DNA of 64,000 nucleotides, from contig NZ_UGOZ01000001.1 of assembly GCF_900452865.1 (NCBI RefSeq), forward strand, positions 1,674,001 through 1,738,000, read 5' to 3'. Positions 50,508-60,151 of this stretch are shown here, one piece after another. This stretch comes from Legionella taurinensis. GTDB lineage: Bacteria > Pseudomonadota > Gammaproteobacteria > Legionellales > Legionellaceae. The notes under the pieces are model-generated. The model saw only the letters and a list, made by a program, of their open reading frames with translations, had not been told where the DNA came from and ran no database searches. How positions within the stretch are numbered: position 1 is the stretch's first letter; every line of letters starts with the position of its first letter. A program made the translations under genes and the position numbers.

Positions 50508-51002
50508 TTAACGTCCCTGACGAACAACCTGTTCAAGATCAATGGTTCTTTCAGAAGAGACTGAGGGCGTCATGCAACCCACGATGCCGCGGGCAAACGG
50601 GTAAATGCAAAACACTCCCGTGGCCATTCCAACCAGTGTGGAGACTGGCGTTAAAGCCAACCACAGCATGCGGATGTCCGCATCGACCTCCGCCGCACCC
50701 AGAATATAATAGGTTGCCACATGAACGCCAGTGGAGAGCGTCATGCTGGTACAGGCCGACACTTTATGGAAAAAGCGGCTGCTTGTCACCTGCGACGTCG
50801 TGTCTTTCACTGCGTCTTTCCTGGCCTCTACCTCACGTTCATAGTGTGATTTTTCTTTCCTGATTAACGCATCAATCTGAGGAGTAATGTAGGTTTGCTC
50901 AATGCCGGGATCAATTGCTTTGTCATACAGAGCCAATAATTTTTCAGGGTGGTTGTTTCTCAGTGATTGCGCAGCAAGTATTTTTAACGATAAAACGGTC
51001 AT
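50508..51002 (-). CDS. Hypothetical membrane protein (164 aa)
   Basis: A 164-aa protein with a helical cytoplasmic N-terminus (RNNHPEKLLALYDKAIDPG, then a charged coil KEKSHYEREVEARKDAV) and two TM segments near residues 83-105 (SACTSMTLSTGVHVATYYIL) and 110-140 (LWLALTPVSTLVGMATGVFC). No family is recognised. It lies 43 bases after the membrane-fusion gene of the polysaccharide operon in the same direction, so it might be its last gene, though it shows no relation to known export proteins. Effector-like two-TM proteins of this size are also common in Legionella. Confidence 0.55.
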   Translation of the reverse strand: MTVLSLKILAAQSLRNNHPEKLLALYDKAIDPGIEQTYITPQIDALIRKEKSHYEREVEARKDAVKDTTSQVTSSRFFHKVSACTSMTLSTGVHVATYYILGAAEVDADIRMLWLALTPVSTLVGMATGVFCIYPFARGIVGCMTPSVSSERTIDLEQVVRQGR

Positions 51003-51045
51003 AATCCACTCAATGATTGTTTACAAATTAACAAAGTTGATTATT

Positions 51046-52077
51046 TTATTCTAATTCGATGGTAACGGGTATACCAAAGACCTGATATATTTGGGGGATC
51101 GCCTCATCGGGACGAATAATGGCAATCAATTTATTCTCGCGGGTAGCTAACGGATTAATCTGCGACAGAGGCACTTTCTCCGCGTAACTGGGTGTGTTAA
51201 TGATGCGCCCTTCGATTTTCTCATTGCCAGGGAAAGTGATGGTGACCTGTTTGTTCTGATACACTTCTTCGGCGTATTTTGGATCAATGAAAGCAATGAT
51301 GCGCATATTCCGTTCAGTAACAATGGTCATTAAATTTTGCCCGGCAGACACGTACTCATCCTGATGGGTTGAAATGCTCATGATGGTGCCCGGTTGAGGG
51401 GCCAGGATAGAAAAATGAGCTATTTTATCTTTCACTTCCGCAATATTGCTTTCAATTTCTAAAATCTTGCGTTTGTAATTGACCTCAAGGAGCGTTTTGG
51501 ACTGCAGCTTCGCTTCCTGAATCTGCTGTTCAAGCGCGGCATAATTTCTCTGCGCGTTTACCCAGTTTTTCCGGGCTTCTTCCAATTGCAGCTCTGCCAT
51601 ATCCCCCTTATTGACGTATTTTACAAAGCGCTCGTAGACCGCTTTACTGGAATCGATGTCTTTTTTAGCGACGTCCAGTAAATTTTCCAAATTGTCTGGC
51701 GTTTGATCGCCCAAGGAGTTCATCAGGTCGGTGATGCGTTCTTTTTCCTTCTCCAGGTACTGCAGTTTGGTCAGGGTTTCCGGTGAAATGAATTTTAAAA
51801 TCATCTCGCCTTTCCTGACCTTTTGTCCCGGTTGCACATTCAGATTTTCAATGTAACCTTCATCAGGCGCACGGATAATGATGGTGTCGTAAGCTATCAA
51901 TCCTGAAAAACGGATAAAAACGTATTCATTAATTAATTGATACAACAAAATAGCCAAAGGAATACTTAAAATAAGTACCAGAAGAATCCAGCGCATCTTG
52001 GGAGGCGTACGGATCCCCTCGCCATACTGGACTGGCAATTGTTCTGACGGCGCTTTTTTACGAAAGTGAATTCCCAT
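51046..52077 (-). CDS. Membrane-fusion-type protein of the polysaccharide operon (Alg44/HlyD-like)
   Basis: A 343-aa protein: short cytoplasmic N-terminus, one TM (WILLVLILSIPLAILLYQLI, residues 30-50), lipoyl half TIIIRAPDEGYIENLNVQPG, a coiled coil at about 105-215, the second lipoyl half FSILAPQPGTIMSISTHQDE and a beta-barrel with ITFPGNEKIEGRI. This is the HlyD-like periplasmic part found in Alg44 of alginate synthases, but without the cytoplasmic PilZ domain that Alg44 carries. It lies 12 bases after the glycosyltransferase gene. Inference: it carries nascent polysaccharide across the periplasm. It could alternatively serve an unrelated exporter, but no ABC gene is near. Confidence 0.8.
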   Translation of the reverse strand: MGIHFRKKAPSEQLPVQYGEGIRTPPKMRWILLVLILSIPLAILLYQLINEYVFIRFSGLIAYDTIIIRAPDEGYIENLNVQPGQKVRKGEMILKFISPETLTKLQYLEKEKERITDLMNSLGDQTPDNLENLLDVAKKDIDSSKAVYERFVKYVNKGDMAELQLEEARKNWVNAQRNYAALEQQIQEAKLQSKTLLEVNYKRKILEIESNIAEVKDKIAHFSILAPQPGTIMSISTHQDEYVSAGQNLMTIVTERNMRIIAFIDPKYAEEVYQNKQVTITFPGNEKIEGRIINTPSYAEKVPLSQINPLATRENKLIAIIRPDEAIPQIYQVFGIPVTIELE

Positions 52078-52089
52078 ATCACCCGACTT

Positions 52090-53418
52090 TTATTTGGTTC
52101 TCTTTATAACCCACCAGGGGGCCATTGAAGAATCCTTATGTCCTTTAAAAATGATTTCATTTAAAATAAAAATGGTCGCCATGTAACGCATGAACTGCTG
52201 ATAAATGGGCATTAATAGCACCCAGCCTATCATTTTGGCATCCTGCCGCGGCCTTTCCGAGACCAACAGTAAAAATAACACATACATCACTATTCCGGTC
52301 AGCAAATAATAACAGTAAACCAGGATGTTAACAGCGACAACCACCGTCAGGCTATATTGCAGAAATAATAGAATGCTGTAAAGCAGAACGATAAACGGCA
52401 GCACCAATTGGTAATACAGGCCATACCAGCTAAAGAAGAACATTTTCATGCGATTCATCAGTGCCGGGCTGAATTTACGCCAATGCCGCCTCACGTAAAT
52501 ATAATACAAATCCCCATCCCAGCGTAAGCGTTGCTTCAGCAGGGTTTTTAATTTGACAGGCGCCGCCGTCCAGGCAATGGCGAAAGGTTCATGGACTATT
52601 TTTAAATGGGAATACCGGCTGACGTAAACGTGCAGGCGCAAGGTTAAATCCAGATCTTCCGCGGTGCCATTTAACCAGCCGCCAATCTGCTTTAAAAACC
52701 CAGTGCGGAAAACACCAAAAGCACCGGAAATATTATTGGTTACATTTAATTCGGTTAAGCCGAAACGGCCAAGCTGAATACCGATCATGTACTCAATGGC
52801 CTGAAGCCTTGTCAGGATGGAGTCTTTGTAATTTCTCACCCGGACTGCCCCGGAAACCGCAATGACGTTCGGATCAATAAAATGAGCCGCAGCCTTGGCT
52901 ACCGTCTGATTATCAATGGACGTATCTGCATCCAGCATAATCAATACTTCACCCTTGGCCAGTTTAAGACCTAAATTCATGGAGCTGGCGTGGCCGCCAC
53001 GAGTCTGGCGTTCAATGACTGTGAAAAAACGATTAGGCAACTTCCCATACTGCAAGGCCAATTGTTTGGCATATTGCGCTGTTTTTATATTCTTGACGGC
53101 ATTATCGACAATGATCATTGTTTCGATTTTACCCGGATAGATTTGCTCGCCTACCGCACGCATCGTGGTCAGGATTTCTTCATAGGTTTCGTTGTAAGCT
53201 GTAATGACAATGGTGACAATGGGATAATAGCCCCTGGCGAACTCGCCCTTAAAATGCAGGTTAATCCAGCCCCGAATACTGTAAAGTATCGTCAACACAT
53301 AAAATGGCAACTCAAGTAAAAATACAAATGGGAAAAAAATAAACAGGAAGCTTTTGATGTTTCCCATGGAAAACAGGCTGGTAAAGTAGTAGGCCAGTCC
53401 ATAGAGAAAATCATTCAT
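52090..53418 (-). CDS. Membrane family-2 glycosyltransferase (polysaccharide synthase)
   Basis: A 442-aa processive-type GT2 with TM helices at the N-terminus (about 1-45) and four at the C-terminus (from about 310). Between them the full synthase signature can be read: VTIVITAYNET, MLDADTSID (DxD), GTAEDLDLTLR (the TED-like catalytic Asp) and KQRLRWDGDLYY (QxxRW). This set is shared by cellulose, hyaluronan, PNAG (PgaC) and alginate (Alg8) synthases. ATG 53418 was taken; it overlaps the end of the upstream gene by 8 bases, so translation is coupled. It should polymerise and perhaps extrude a glycan whose precursor the operon's epimerase supplies. Confidence 0.88.
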   Translation of the reverse strand: MNDFLYGLAYYFTSLFSMGNIKSFLFIFFPFVFLLELPFYVLTILYSIRGWINLHFKGEFARGYYPIVTIVITAYNETYEEILTTMRAVGEQIYPGKIETMIIVDNAVKNIKTAQYAKQLALQYGKLPNRFFTVIERQTRGGHASSMNLGLKLAKGEVLIMLDADTSIDNQTVAKAAAHFIDPNVIAVSGAVRVRNYKDSILTRLQAIEYMIGIQLGRFGLTELNVTNNISGAFGVFRTGFLKQIGGWLNGTAEDLDLTLRLHVYVSRYSHLKIVHEPFAIAWTAAPVKLKTLLKQRLRWDGDLYYIYVRRHWRKFSPALMNRMKMFFFSWYGLYYQLVLPFIVLLYSILLFLQYSLTVVVAVNILVYCYYLLTGIVMYVLFLLLVSERPRQDAKMIGWVLLMPIYQQFMRYMATIFILNEIIFKGHKDSSMAPWWVIKRTK

Positions 53419-54793
53419 TGCTGTTGATCCGGTTATACAATTCCGCCAGCAGCAAATCCGACCCGATGTCATTTTTTATCACATCCCAGGACGACATCAT
53501 GCCCACACTGATATTAATTTTATTTTCAGACTGAATTTCAGCAAACGCCCTGATGCGCTCATGGATAATGTCGCAACCCTGCTGTGGGGTCATGGGTAAA
53601 AAGAAAATGACGGTTTTATTGTCACGCGTCACCAAATCACTGTCCCTTAATAAAGTCCTCACCCGCTCGAAAAACTCCATCAACAGTTTTTCTGTTTTAA
53701 ACATCCCAAGCGTGTTGACTAACTCCTCTTCGTTGGTTACTTTTAGGGCAAAGAGGCTATAAATTAATTGATCATATCGTCGGGCAAGAATGGTTTGCCA
53801 TTTGACAACCATCATAAAAATACTTAAATCAATGAGCTTCAAAAACTGGCCCAGTTCAACAATCAAATGCTGATCAAGCCCCTTGGCAAGAGACTCCCCG
53901 CGTCGCGCGAGCCGGTATTCATACAGGCGTTTCGCCTGCAAATCACCAGGATCAGAGAGTTTCTCACAAACCATGCAAACGGCATTGACCGCGGCCTCAA
54001 AGAAAGCATGTTGACAATCCTGGCAAATCTTATCCTCCATCGGCTTGTCATAATCGATGCCGATGTGCCGGAGTTTCACATGGCAGCGGCTGCAGACCAA
54101 TTCTTCGTGGTGAAGAAATTCAGACAACGGACCGACATTTCCACAGGAAAAACAATGAATGAATGATTGCACAGCAATATGGACAGACTGGCAATTGGGA
54201 CAGCAATTTTTAAAGTTTAGCAAACCGGATCGGCAATGCGGGCAGGTCTGGATTTCATCAATTAAAGTCTCATGCTTTAGGAGTTTTCGTGACTCCATCC
54301 CCTGCAGCATGTACCAATAGTGCTGAGCATCTTCATGAAATCCAAGAATATCCAGCAAGGGGTATTGGAAGCCGGAAGGTGAGCGATAATCCAGAAAACC
54401 TCTCAGAATGTACTCTTCTCTCACGAACAGGTAACTGCATATTAATTGCTCGAAATCGCTGATTTTTTCTTTATGGACGGCTTTAACTAACTGGATTTTA
54501 TCCTGAATGGCTTTGGCCCGAGAAAACAGATCGTCGGTAAAAGCCCCATCCAGAAGCTGCTCGGCATGCTCAGGCGGCGTACCGGTATAAAAAACAGGGG
54601 ACAGCTGGTAATTTTCCTTCTGTCTGATGTCGTGGATCACACTCAGAGTATAGCCGTCATTGAAATCAATAAGGACAAAAAGACAGCCCTGAGGTGGCAG
54701 CTGATTGATGCTTTCAATGGGAATAATCCCGTCGGGCAGTGTTTTCGCTGTCAATTGGCGGGTAATCAGATACCCGTTATTATCCTGCGCCAT
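53411..54793 (-). CDS. Zinc-ribbon (TackOD1-like) protein with degenerate GGDEF domain
   Basis: A 460-aa cytoplasmic protein with three parts. Residues 1-120 look like a receiver-type or similar alpha/beta domain without the phosphoacceptor set. Residues 180-280 are Cys-rich, with CxxC pairs at 184/187, 198/201, 214/217, 234/237, 257/260 and 273/276, in the style of the TackOD1 metal-binding output domain. Residues 320-460 follow a GGDEF domain: ERVRTLLRDSDLVTR then DNKTVIFFLP where GGDEF should stand, so diguanylate cyclase activity must be lost. The I-site RxxD is kept as R383-D384-S385-D386. That combination is the one used by PelD, a c-di-GMP receptor. It lies between epimerase and glycosyltransferase genes, overlapping the latter. 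It is the candidate regulator of the operon. Confidence 0.75.
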   Translation of the reverse strand: MAQDNNGYLITRQLTAKTLPDGIIPIESINQLPPQGCLFVLIDFNDGYTLSVIHDIRQKENYQLSPVFYTGTPPEHAEQLLDGAFTDDLFSRAKAIQDKIQLVKAVHKEKISDFEQLICSYLFVREEYILRGFLDYRSPSGFQYPLLDILGFHEDAQHYWYMLQGMESRKLLKHETLIDEIQTCPHCRSGLLNFKNCCPNCQSVHIAVQSFIHCFSCGNVGPLSEFLHHEELVCSRCHVKLRHIGIDYDKPMEDKICQDCQHAFFEAAVNAVCMVCEKLSDPGDLQAKRLYEYRLARRGESLAKGLDQHLIVELGQFLKLIDLSIFMMVVKWQTILARRYDQLIYSLFALKVTNEEELVNTLGMFKTEKLLMEFFERVRTLLRDSDLVTRDNKTVIFFLPMTPQQGCDIIHERIRAFAEIQSENKINISVGMMSSWDVIKNDIGSDLLLAELYNRINSNE

Positions 54794-54808
54794 GTTGTTA
54801 TCCTTTTT

Positions 54809-55729
54809 TTAGCAGGAATCGTTTAAAAATCGCTTTAAACCATCCTCAATGGGCGTTTTTGCCTTAAACCCCAGTTGCATTTGCGCCAGTTCCGTTTTAC
54901 CCAGGGAGTGTATTAAATCGCCGCCGCGGGCAGGCAAGTAGTCAATTTCAGCCTGTGAATGAGTTAATTTAAGCATTAGCCAGGCTAAGGATTCAATAGT
55001 TATTGCCTCTCCGCTGCAGATATTAAATACGAAAGCCTCTGAACAATCGACACTGGCGGCTTTTATTAACGCATCCACCACGTCATCGATGTAAATAAAA
55101 TCGCGCGTTTGCTGGCCATCACCATAAATGGTCAGGTTTTGGTGTGTCAAAATCGCCTGTTTGAAGTGACTTATGACACCGCTGTAGGGATTGGTGGCGG
55201 ATTGACCAGGGCCGTACACATTGAAAAATCGCAGCCCAATGGAAGAAACGCCGGCCATTCGTGACATCATTCCTGCATACATTTCATTGCAAAGTTTGTC
55301 GCAGCCGTAATTGGAAACAGGATGAGGCGGCTCTTTTTCTTCCAGAGGCAGGGTCCTTGAGTCGCCATACACCGCCGCCGAGGAGGCATAGACCAGTTTG
55401 GGACGTTTATCTCGCAGCCTGATTTCATCGAGCAGATAATTAAACGCCAATGCATTCACGGCATGGCTGAAGAGCCAATCCCGCTCGCACAGGGCAATGG
55501 ACGCCAGGGCAGCCAGATGAAAACAGGCATCGACCTCGTTGAGCAGATCATGCAACAGCGCTTTTGACAACACATCGCCCTCGATAATCAACGCATCACG
55601 CACGTCATAATACCCTGGCTTGTCGATGTTTTTATCAAGAATGATGACCTCAACCCCTGCCTTAAGCAGCCGGCGAGCGAGATGATTGCCGATAAAGCCC
55701 ATTCCTCCCGTAACAAGTGCTTTTTTCAT
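54809..55729 (-). CDS. NAD-dependent sugar-nucleotide epimerase/dehydratase
   Basis: A 306-aa extended SDR of the GalE/WbpP type. TGGMGFIGNHLARRL at residues 7-21 binds NAD; SSAAVYGD near 118 gives the catalytic Ser/Thr and NYGCDKLCNEMY the Tyr-Lys pair; LRFFNVYGPGQ, FIYIDDVVDAL and the sugar-binding TKTP-type end follow. Such enzymes interconvert UDP-glucose/galactose or UDP-GlcNAc/GalNAc or form related UDP sugars. It is the first gene of the leftward polysaccharide operon, with 15 bases to the next gene, and probably supplies the polymerase donor, as PelX does in some pel loci. Confidence 0.9.
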   Translation of the reverse strand: MKKALVTGGMGFIGNHLARRLLKAGVEVIILDKNIDKPGYYDVRDALIIEGDVLSKALLHDLLNEVDACFHLAALASIALCERDWLFSHAVNALAFNYLLDEIRLRDKRPKLVYASSAAVYGDSRTLPLEEKEPPHPVSNYGCDKLCNEMYAGMMSRMAGVSSIGLRFFNVYGPGQSATNPYSGVISHFKQAILTHQNLTIYGDGQQTRDFIYIDDVVDALIKAASVDCSEAFVFNICSGEAITIESLAWLMLKLTHSQAEIDYLPARGGDLIHSLGKTELAQMQLGFKAKTPIEDGLKRFLNDSC

Positions 55730-55863
55730 GATAATGAAATCCCTCCACTACCGTTTAAGGCTGTCCGATGAAGAATCAAAGCATGAATTGGGCCAGATTG
55801 TTAGGAGTAACAAGCGGAAACCGCGCCACCACAAAGAGTCTGAAGTAGCGCGGAAAAAGATGA

Positions 55864-56913
55864 TTAATGAATGATAACCACTTTGTGGTCGTTGTGCCGC
55901 TTACAAAATTCCTTAACGAACTGCAAGTCGTCGCCAATTCTGTCTTTTAATCGGCCTTGTTGCAACGCGGCGAGTTCATTGTCATTAAGAACATTTTTGG
56001 CGTCATCACAACCCTGCAAAATTTTTATTGCTTTTTTTGCGGCACTAATTTTGACGGTTGCAGCGCGAGAATCCCACGCGAACAATCGAGCCCAGGAGCC
56101 ATTGTATTCGCTGTGGGACAATCGACGTTCCCCTTCACGAAGCACCACGTAGTTGCATAATTTCGCTAAAGAAGTCTCTTGCAGTTCGCTCTTTATTTGT
56201 TCATTGACGCTCTTTGTATTAGGGTAATCGACTTGCCATTGATTCAGAGTGCCAATATACGCTTCTTGTACGACCATGCATTGGGGAGGATTCTTATTAT
56301 CTTTGGTTTCTTGGGCCACCTCGTAAAGATTATGCAGGCTGTCGTCAAAATAGGTAATTTCCAAATCATCCGTTTCCAGCATCCCAAAGAGTTCCCGTCT
56401 TAAATGATCAAATTGCGCTACTTTGCCTTGCGGATAAAAGGAGGCAGGGTCTTCTTTTTTCATAGAATCGGTTTTTTCAACACCATCCCAAACCAAGGTG
56501 ATTTCTTCGTTATATTGTTCCACTAAAGGAGCCGGTAACTTGAACTCTTCTCCCTGTTTTACTGAGCCGGCTGCCTTTTTTAATTCGTCTTCAAAGCCTT
56601 TCAGCACATCATCAAAGTATTGCATCGGCTTGCCATTTTTATAGTATGGGTCAATGGAGGTCGATACTCGGATGCGTTTTCCCAGCACCTTCCCAAGCTC
56701 ATCAACCACATCGGGCGTATTAACAAGATCACCTTCTTCCACGCCAGATAATTGGTATTTACGTGGGATTTGTGCCATTTGAAGATAGACGCTTCGTTGC
56801 GTAAATAGAATGACTTCATCATACTCACGAAGTTGTTCAACCAGGGCTTGATTTAACCTGTTCCCATGAAGAATACAGCCATCAATATCCACAAATGCTA
56901 CTTTTTTAGTCAT
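55864..56913 (-). CDS. HAD-like protein, effector-like (349 aa)
   Basis: A 349-aa soluble protein whose N-terminus is a haloacid-dehalogenase motif I, VAFVDIDGCIL (D9, D11), followed by motif II VILFTQRS (T38) and a late acidic pair ITYFDDSLHN (D190, D191) as motif IV. These are the Asp nucleophile, Thr/Ser and Mg-binding Asp pair of HAD phosphatases. About 150 residues between motifs II and IV form an insertion (cap) of unusual length, and the C-terminal 130 residues are unassigned. No signal peptide. Its nearest neighbours are the epimerase (divergent spacing of 134 bases) and mutT. A Dot/Icm substrate is plausible but the sequence does not prove it. Confidence 0.65.
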   Translation of the reverse strand: MTKKVAFVDIDGCILHGNRLNQALVEQLREYDEVILFTQRSVYLQMAQIPRKYQLSGVEEGDLVNTPDVVDELGKVLGKRIRVSTSIDPYYKNGKPMQYFDDVLKGFEDELKKAAGSVKQGEEFKLPAPLVEQYNEEITLVWDGVEKTDSMKKEDPASFYPQGKVAQFDHLRRELFGMLETDDLEITYFDDSLHNLYEVAQETKDNKNPPQCMVVQEAYIGTLNQWQVDYPNTKSVNEQIKSELQETSLAKLCNYVVLREGERRLSHSEYNGSWARLFAWDSRAATVKISAAKKAIKILQGCDDAKNVLNDNELAALQQGRLKDRIGDDLQFVKEFCKRHNDHKVVIIH

Positions 56914-57013
56914 AATTCACTCATCTGGTCATTTCCTGCCAGTATACCGGCCTTGAATTAAGGGATTATTAACACCATTGAAAACAGGAATTGAACAACT
57001 TATGAATTTTGGG

Positions 57014-57031
57014 CGCGCGGAATTTCGCGCG
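57014..57031 (-). terminator. Short GC-rich hairpin after mutT
   Basis: CGCGCG pairs with CGCGCG around a GAATTT loop (57014-57031), 11 bases beyond the end of mutT on the leftward strand. The T tract is poor. Confidence 0.35.
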
Positions 57032-57041
57032 TGAATCTAAT

Positions 57042-57452
57042 TTATAGCGAGTGTTCAGCGGAAAAAGAGGCATGCGCCTTTAGCAATTGCACAATTTTAT
57101 AATTGGCTTCAGGAAATGAATAATCGGAGAGCTGCTCAAAGGGTACCCAACACAAGCCCATTTGGTTTTCGCGGCAGGTCGCGCGACCGGTGAATTCGTC
57201 CACCAAAAAAACAACCAGCGTCACTGTTCTATGGGGATATTGGTGATTGATTTCGCCGAGGAATGTGGACTTGTTGATTTGAATGCCCACTTCTTCATCA
57301 ATTTCACGAGTCAAGGCTTGATCGGCCGCCTCGCCTTCTTCAAGCTTACCACCGGGGAATTCCCACATCCCCCCATGGCTGGCATGGGCGGGACGGCGGG
57401 TAATCAGAATACGCTGGTTTTTGTCTACTATAACGGCAACAGCGACTTTCAC
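57042..57452 (-). CDS. mutT: Nudix hydrolase MutT (8-oxo-dGTP diphosphatase)
   Basis: A 136-aa Nudix protein. The Nudix box [20 protein letters not shown] fits GX5EX7REUXEEXGU exactly, starting near residue 38. The N-terminus [19 protein letters not shown] and the tail with [19 protein letters not shown] are MutT-type. It clears oxidised dGTP from the nucleotide pool. The ATG overlaps the secA stop by four bases, so mutT is translationally coupled with secA, an order seen in gammaproteobacteria. Confidence 0.93.
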   Translation of the reverse strand: MKVAVAVIVDKNQRILITRRPAHASHGGMWEFPGGKLEEGEAADQALTREIDEEVGIQINKSTFLGEINHQYPHRTVTLVVFLVDEFTGRATCRENQMGLCWVPFEQLSDYSFPEANYKIVQLLKAHASFSAEHSL

Positions 57453-60151
57453 ACCAGACTTCCGTGGCAGCTCTTGTATTTCTTACCAGAACCGCAGGGG
57501 CAAGGATCATTGCGTCCTATTTTTTGTCCTTCACGGCGATAAGGCGTATGGTCTTCCATGCCTTCCGCCGTCTCCTCGCCGTCCTCTTCGCTCTGACGCA
57601 GTAACTGCACGTTCTGGACCTGCTCGGAACGACGCTGATCTTCAATGGCCTGGACGTCCTCTTCCGTTTGGACCTGCACCGAGGTCAACAAGCGGATGAT
57701 TTCGTATTTGAGGGTATCAAGCATCATGGTAAACAGAGCAAAGGCTTCGCGTTTATACTCCTGTTTAGGATCTTTCTGCGCGTAGCCGCGTAAATGAATG
57801 CCCTGACGCAAATGATCCATGGACGCTAAATGCTCACGCCAATGATTATCCATGGTCTGGAGAATAACCGACTTCTCAAACTGCGCCAGCACTTCACGGC
57901 CAGCCTGTTTCTCCTTCTCCTGGTAGCGTTCATAGCATAAGTTAAAGACACGTTCTTTAATCTGCTCCGGTTGCAGGGTATGATCGTTGTCCACCCAGTC
58001 CGCCACATCGGCTCTGACCTGAAAATCTTCATACAGGGTTTTGGACAACCCATCCAGATTCCATTGATCTTCGAGACTTTGCGGGGGAATAAAATTATCC
58101 ACCAGGGTAAAAATGACTTCTTCGCGCATGGCATCAACCACTTCCTTCGGATCGGTCATGGCCATGATGGCCGCGCGTTGAGTGTAAATCACCCGCCGTT
58201 GGTTGTTGGCAACGTTGTCATAATCCAACAGCTGTTTACGGACATCAAAATGATGGCCTTCGAGTTTACGCTGCGCGTTTTCAATCGCTTTGGTGACCAA
58301 GTTATGCTCAATCGGCTCTCCCGGTTTCATGCCTAAACGACGCATCATGTTAATGACCCGTTCGGAAGCGAAAATACGCATTAAATTGTCATCGAGCGAT
58401 AAATAGAATCGGCTGCTGCCGGGGTCGCCCTGACGGCCGGCACGGCCTCGTAACTGGTTATCGATACGACGGGATTCATGGCGTTCAGAACCGATAATGC
58501 GCAGCCCCCCTGCCTTAATCACGTCATCATGACGTGTTTGCCAATCGTCTTTAATGGCCTGACGCTCAGCTTCAGAAGCCCCTTCAGGCAACATGGCCAG
58601 CTCCGCTGCAAGGCTGCCGCCCAGAACGATGTCGGTTCCTCGTCCTGCCATGTTGGTGGCAATGGTGACTGCACCGGGGCGCCCTGCCTCTGCAATAATC
58701 TGTGCTTCCTTTTCATGGAATTTGGCATTCAACACCTGATGTTTAATGCCCGCTTTCTTCATTAACTGGCTTAATAATTCGGATGCTTCAATGGAAGCCG
58801 TTCCCACAAGAACAGGCTGTTTGCGCGCCATGCAGTCTTTCACGTCGTCGATGATGGCCTGGTATTTGTCTTCAAGGCCCAGGTAGATGAGATCGGCCTG
58901 ATCCTGACGGCGCATGGGCTTGTTAGTCGGAATAACCACCACTTCAAGATTGTAAATCTGCTGGAATTCATAGGCTTCGGTATCCGCCGTTCCGGTCATC
59001 CCCGCCAGCTTGTCGTACAGTCGGAAATAGTTCTGGAACGTAATGGATGCCAGCGTCTGGTTTTCATGCTGAATGGGCACCAGCTCTTTAGCTTCAATGG
59101 CCTGATGCAGGCCTTCTGACCAGCGTCGACCCGACATGGTACGGCCAGTGTGTTCGTCAACAATCACCACCTGGCCATCTTTGACAATGTAGTCCACATC
59201 GCGATGGAACATGGCATGCGCTTTCAACGCCGCATTGACATGGTGCATGAGGATGATATTGCTGGCGTGGTATAAACTTTCGCCTTCATCCAGCAGGCCT
59301 TCTTTCATCAACAGTTCTTCGATATGCTGATGCCCGGCTTCGGTGAGGTGCGCCTGCTTCTGCTTTTCGTCCACCGTGTAATCGCCGCCATCCCCTTCTT
59401 CTTCCTGCTTTCTCAATTGAGGAATCAGTTTGTTGACTTTCATGTACAGCTCAGAGCTTCCTTCCGCCGCACCGGAAATGATGAGCGGTGTTCTCGCCTC
59501 ATCAATCAGAATGGAATCCACCTCATCGACGATGGCAAAATTCAATTCGCGCTGCACCTTGTCGCTTAAGCTGAAAGCCATGTTGTCGCGCAGGTAATCA
59601 AAACCAAATTCGTTATTGGTACCAAAGACTATGTCAGCACGGTAAGCCTGCTGTTTTGCAGCATGCGTCATGTCCGGTGCAATGACGCCCACGGTTAAGC
59701 CCAAAAATTCGTAAATGGGTCCCATCCACTGGCTGTCGCGCTTGGCCAGATAATCATTCACAGTAACCACATGAACCCCGCGACCGCTGATGGCATTTAA
59801 ATAAGCCGGTAAAGTACCGACCAAGGTTTTACCTTCCCCGGTGCGCATTTCAGCGATATTCCCTTCATGCAGAACCATGCCGCCAATCAGCTGTACATCA
59901 AAATGACGAAGCCCCATGGTACGGACAGACACTTCACGCACCACAGCAAAGGCTTCCGGCAGCAACTGGTCAAGTGATTCACCCTGGGAAAAACGTTGTT
60001 TGAACTCCGCTGTTTTCAGAGCAAGCTGTTCATTGGACAAAGCCTTCATTGCAGGCTCAAGGGCATTGATGCTGAGGACGGTTTTTTCCATGCGCCGCAG
60101 AGTCCGCTCGTTACGACTCCCAAACATTTTCTTTATCAACGTATTCAGCAT
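57449..60151 (-). CDS. secA: Protein translocase subunit SecA
   Basis: A 900-aa SecA, the ATPase motor of the general secretion pathway. Walker [12 protein letters not shown] near residue 103, Walker [15 protein letters not shown] near 208, the preprotein-binding domain with [13 protein letters not shown] and [16 protein letters not shown]-binding motor 2 with [13 protein letters not shown], and the C-terminal zinc finger [14 protein letters not shown], which binds SecB and phospholipid. The start at ATG 60151 follows AAGG and matches the usual N-terminus ([17 protein letters not shown]). mutT follows with a four-base overlap. No SecM-like gene precedes it in the same direction. Confidence 0.97.
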   Translation of the reverse strand: MLNTLIKKMFGSRNERTLRRMEKTVLSINALEPAMKALSNEQLALKTAEFKQRFSQGESLDQLLPEAFAVVREVSVRTMGLRHFDVQLIGGMVLHEGNIAEMRTGEGKTLVGTLPAYLNAISGRGVHVVTVNDYLAKRDSQWMGPIYEFLGLTVGVIAPDMTHAAKQQAYRADIVFGTNNEFGFDYLRDNMAFSLSDKVQRELNFAIVDEVDSILIDEARTPLIISGAAEGSSELYMKVNKLIPQLRKQEEEGDGGDYTVDEKQKQAHLTEAGHQHIEELLMKEGLLDEGESLYHASNIILMHHVNAALKAHAMFHRDVDYIVKDGQVVIVDEHTGRTMSGRRWSEGLHQAIEAKELVPIQHENQTLASITFQNYFRLYDKLAGMTGTADTEAYEFQQIYNLEVVVIPTNKPMRRQDQADLIYLGLEDKYQAIIDDVKDCMARKQPVLVGTASIEASELLSQLMKKAGIKHQVLNAKFHEKEAQIIAEAGRPGAVTIATNMAGRGTDIVLGGSLAAELAMLPEGASEAERQAIKDDWQTRHDDVIKAGGLRIIGSERHESRRIDNQLRGRAGRQGDPGSSRFYLSLDDNLMRIFASERVINMMRRLGMKPGEPIEHNLVTKAIENAQRKLEGHHFDVRKQLLDYDNVANNQRRVIYTQRAAIMAMTDPKEVVDAMREEVIFTLVDNFIPPQSLEDQWNLDGLSKTLYEDFQVRADVADWVDNDHTLQPEQIKERVFNLCYERYQEKEKQAGREVLAQFEKSVILQTMDNHWREHLASMDHLRQGIHLRGYAQKDPKQEYKREAFALFTMMLDTLKYEIIRLLTSVQVQTEEDVQAIEDQRRSEQVQNVQLLRQSEEDGEETAEGMEDHTPYRREGQKIGRNDPCPCGSGKKYKSCHGSLV

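Noticed and set aside
55686-55874. 62-codon rightward frame between the epimerase and HAD genes
   Set aside because: Its N-terminal part is antisense to the epimerase start, it overlaps the end of the HAD gene, and no clear ribosome site supports it, although the basic C-terminus (RKPRHHKESEVARKK) is unusual.
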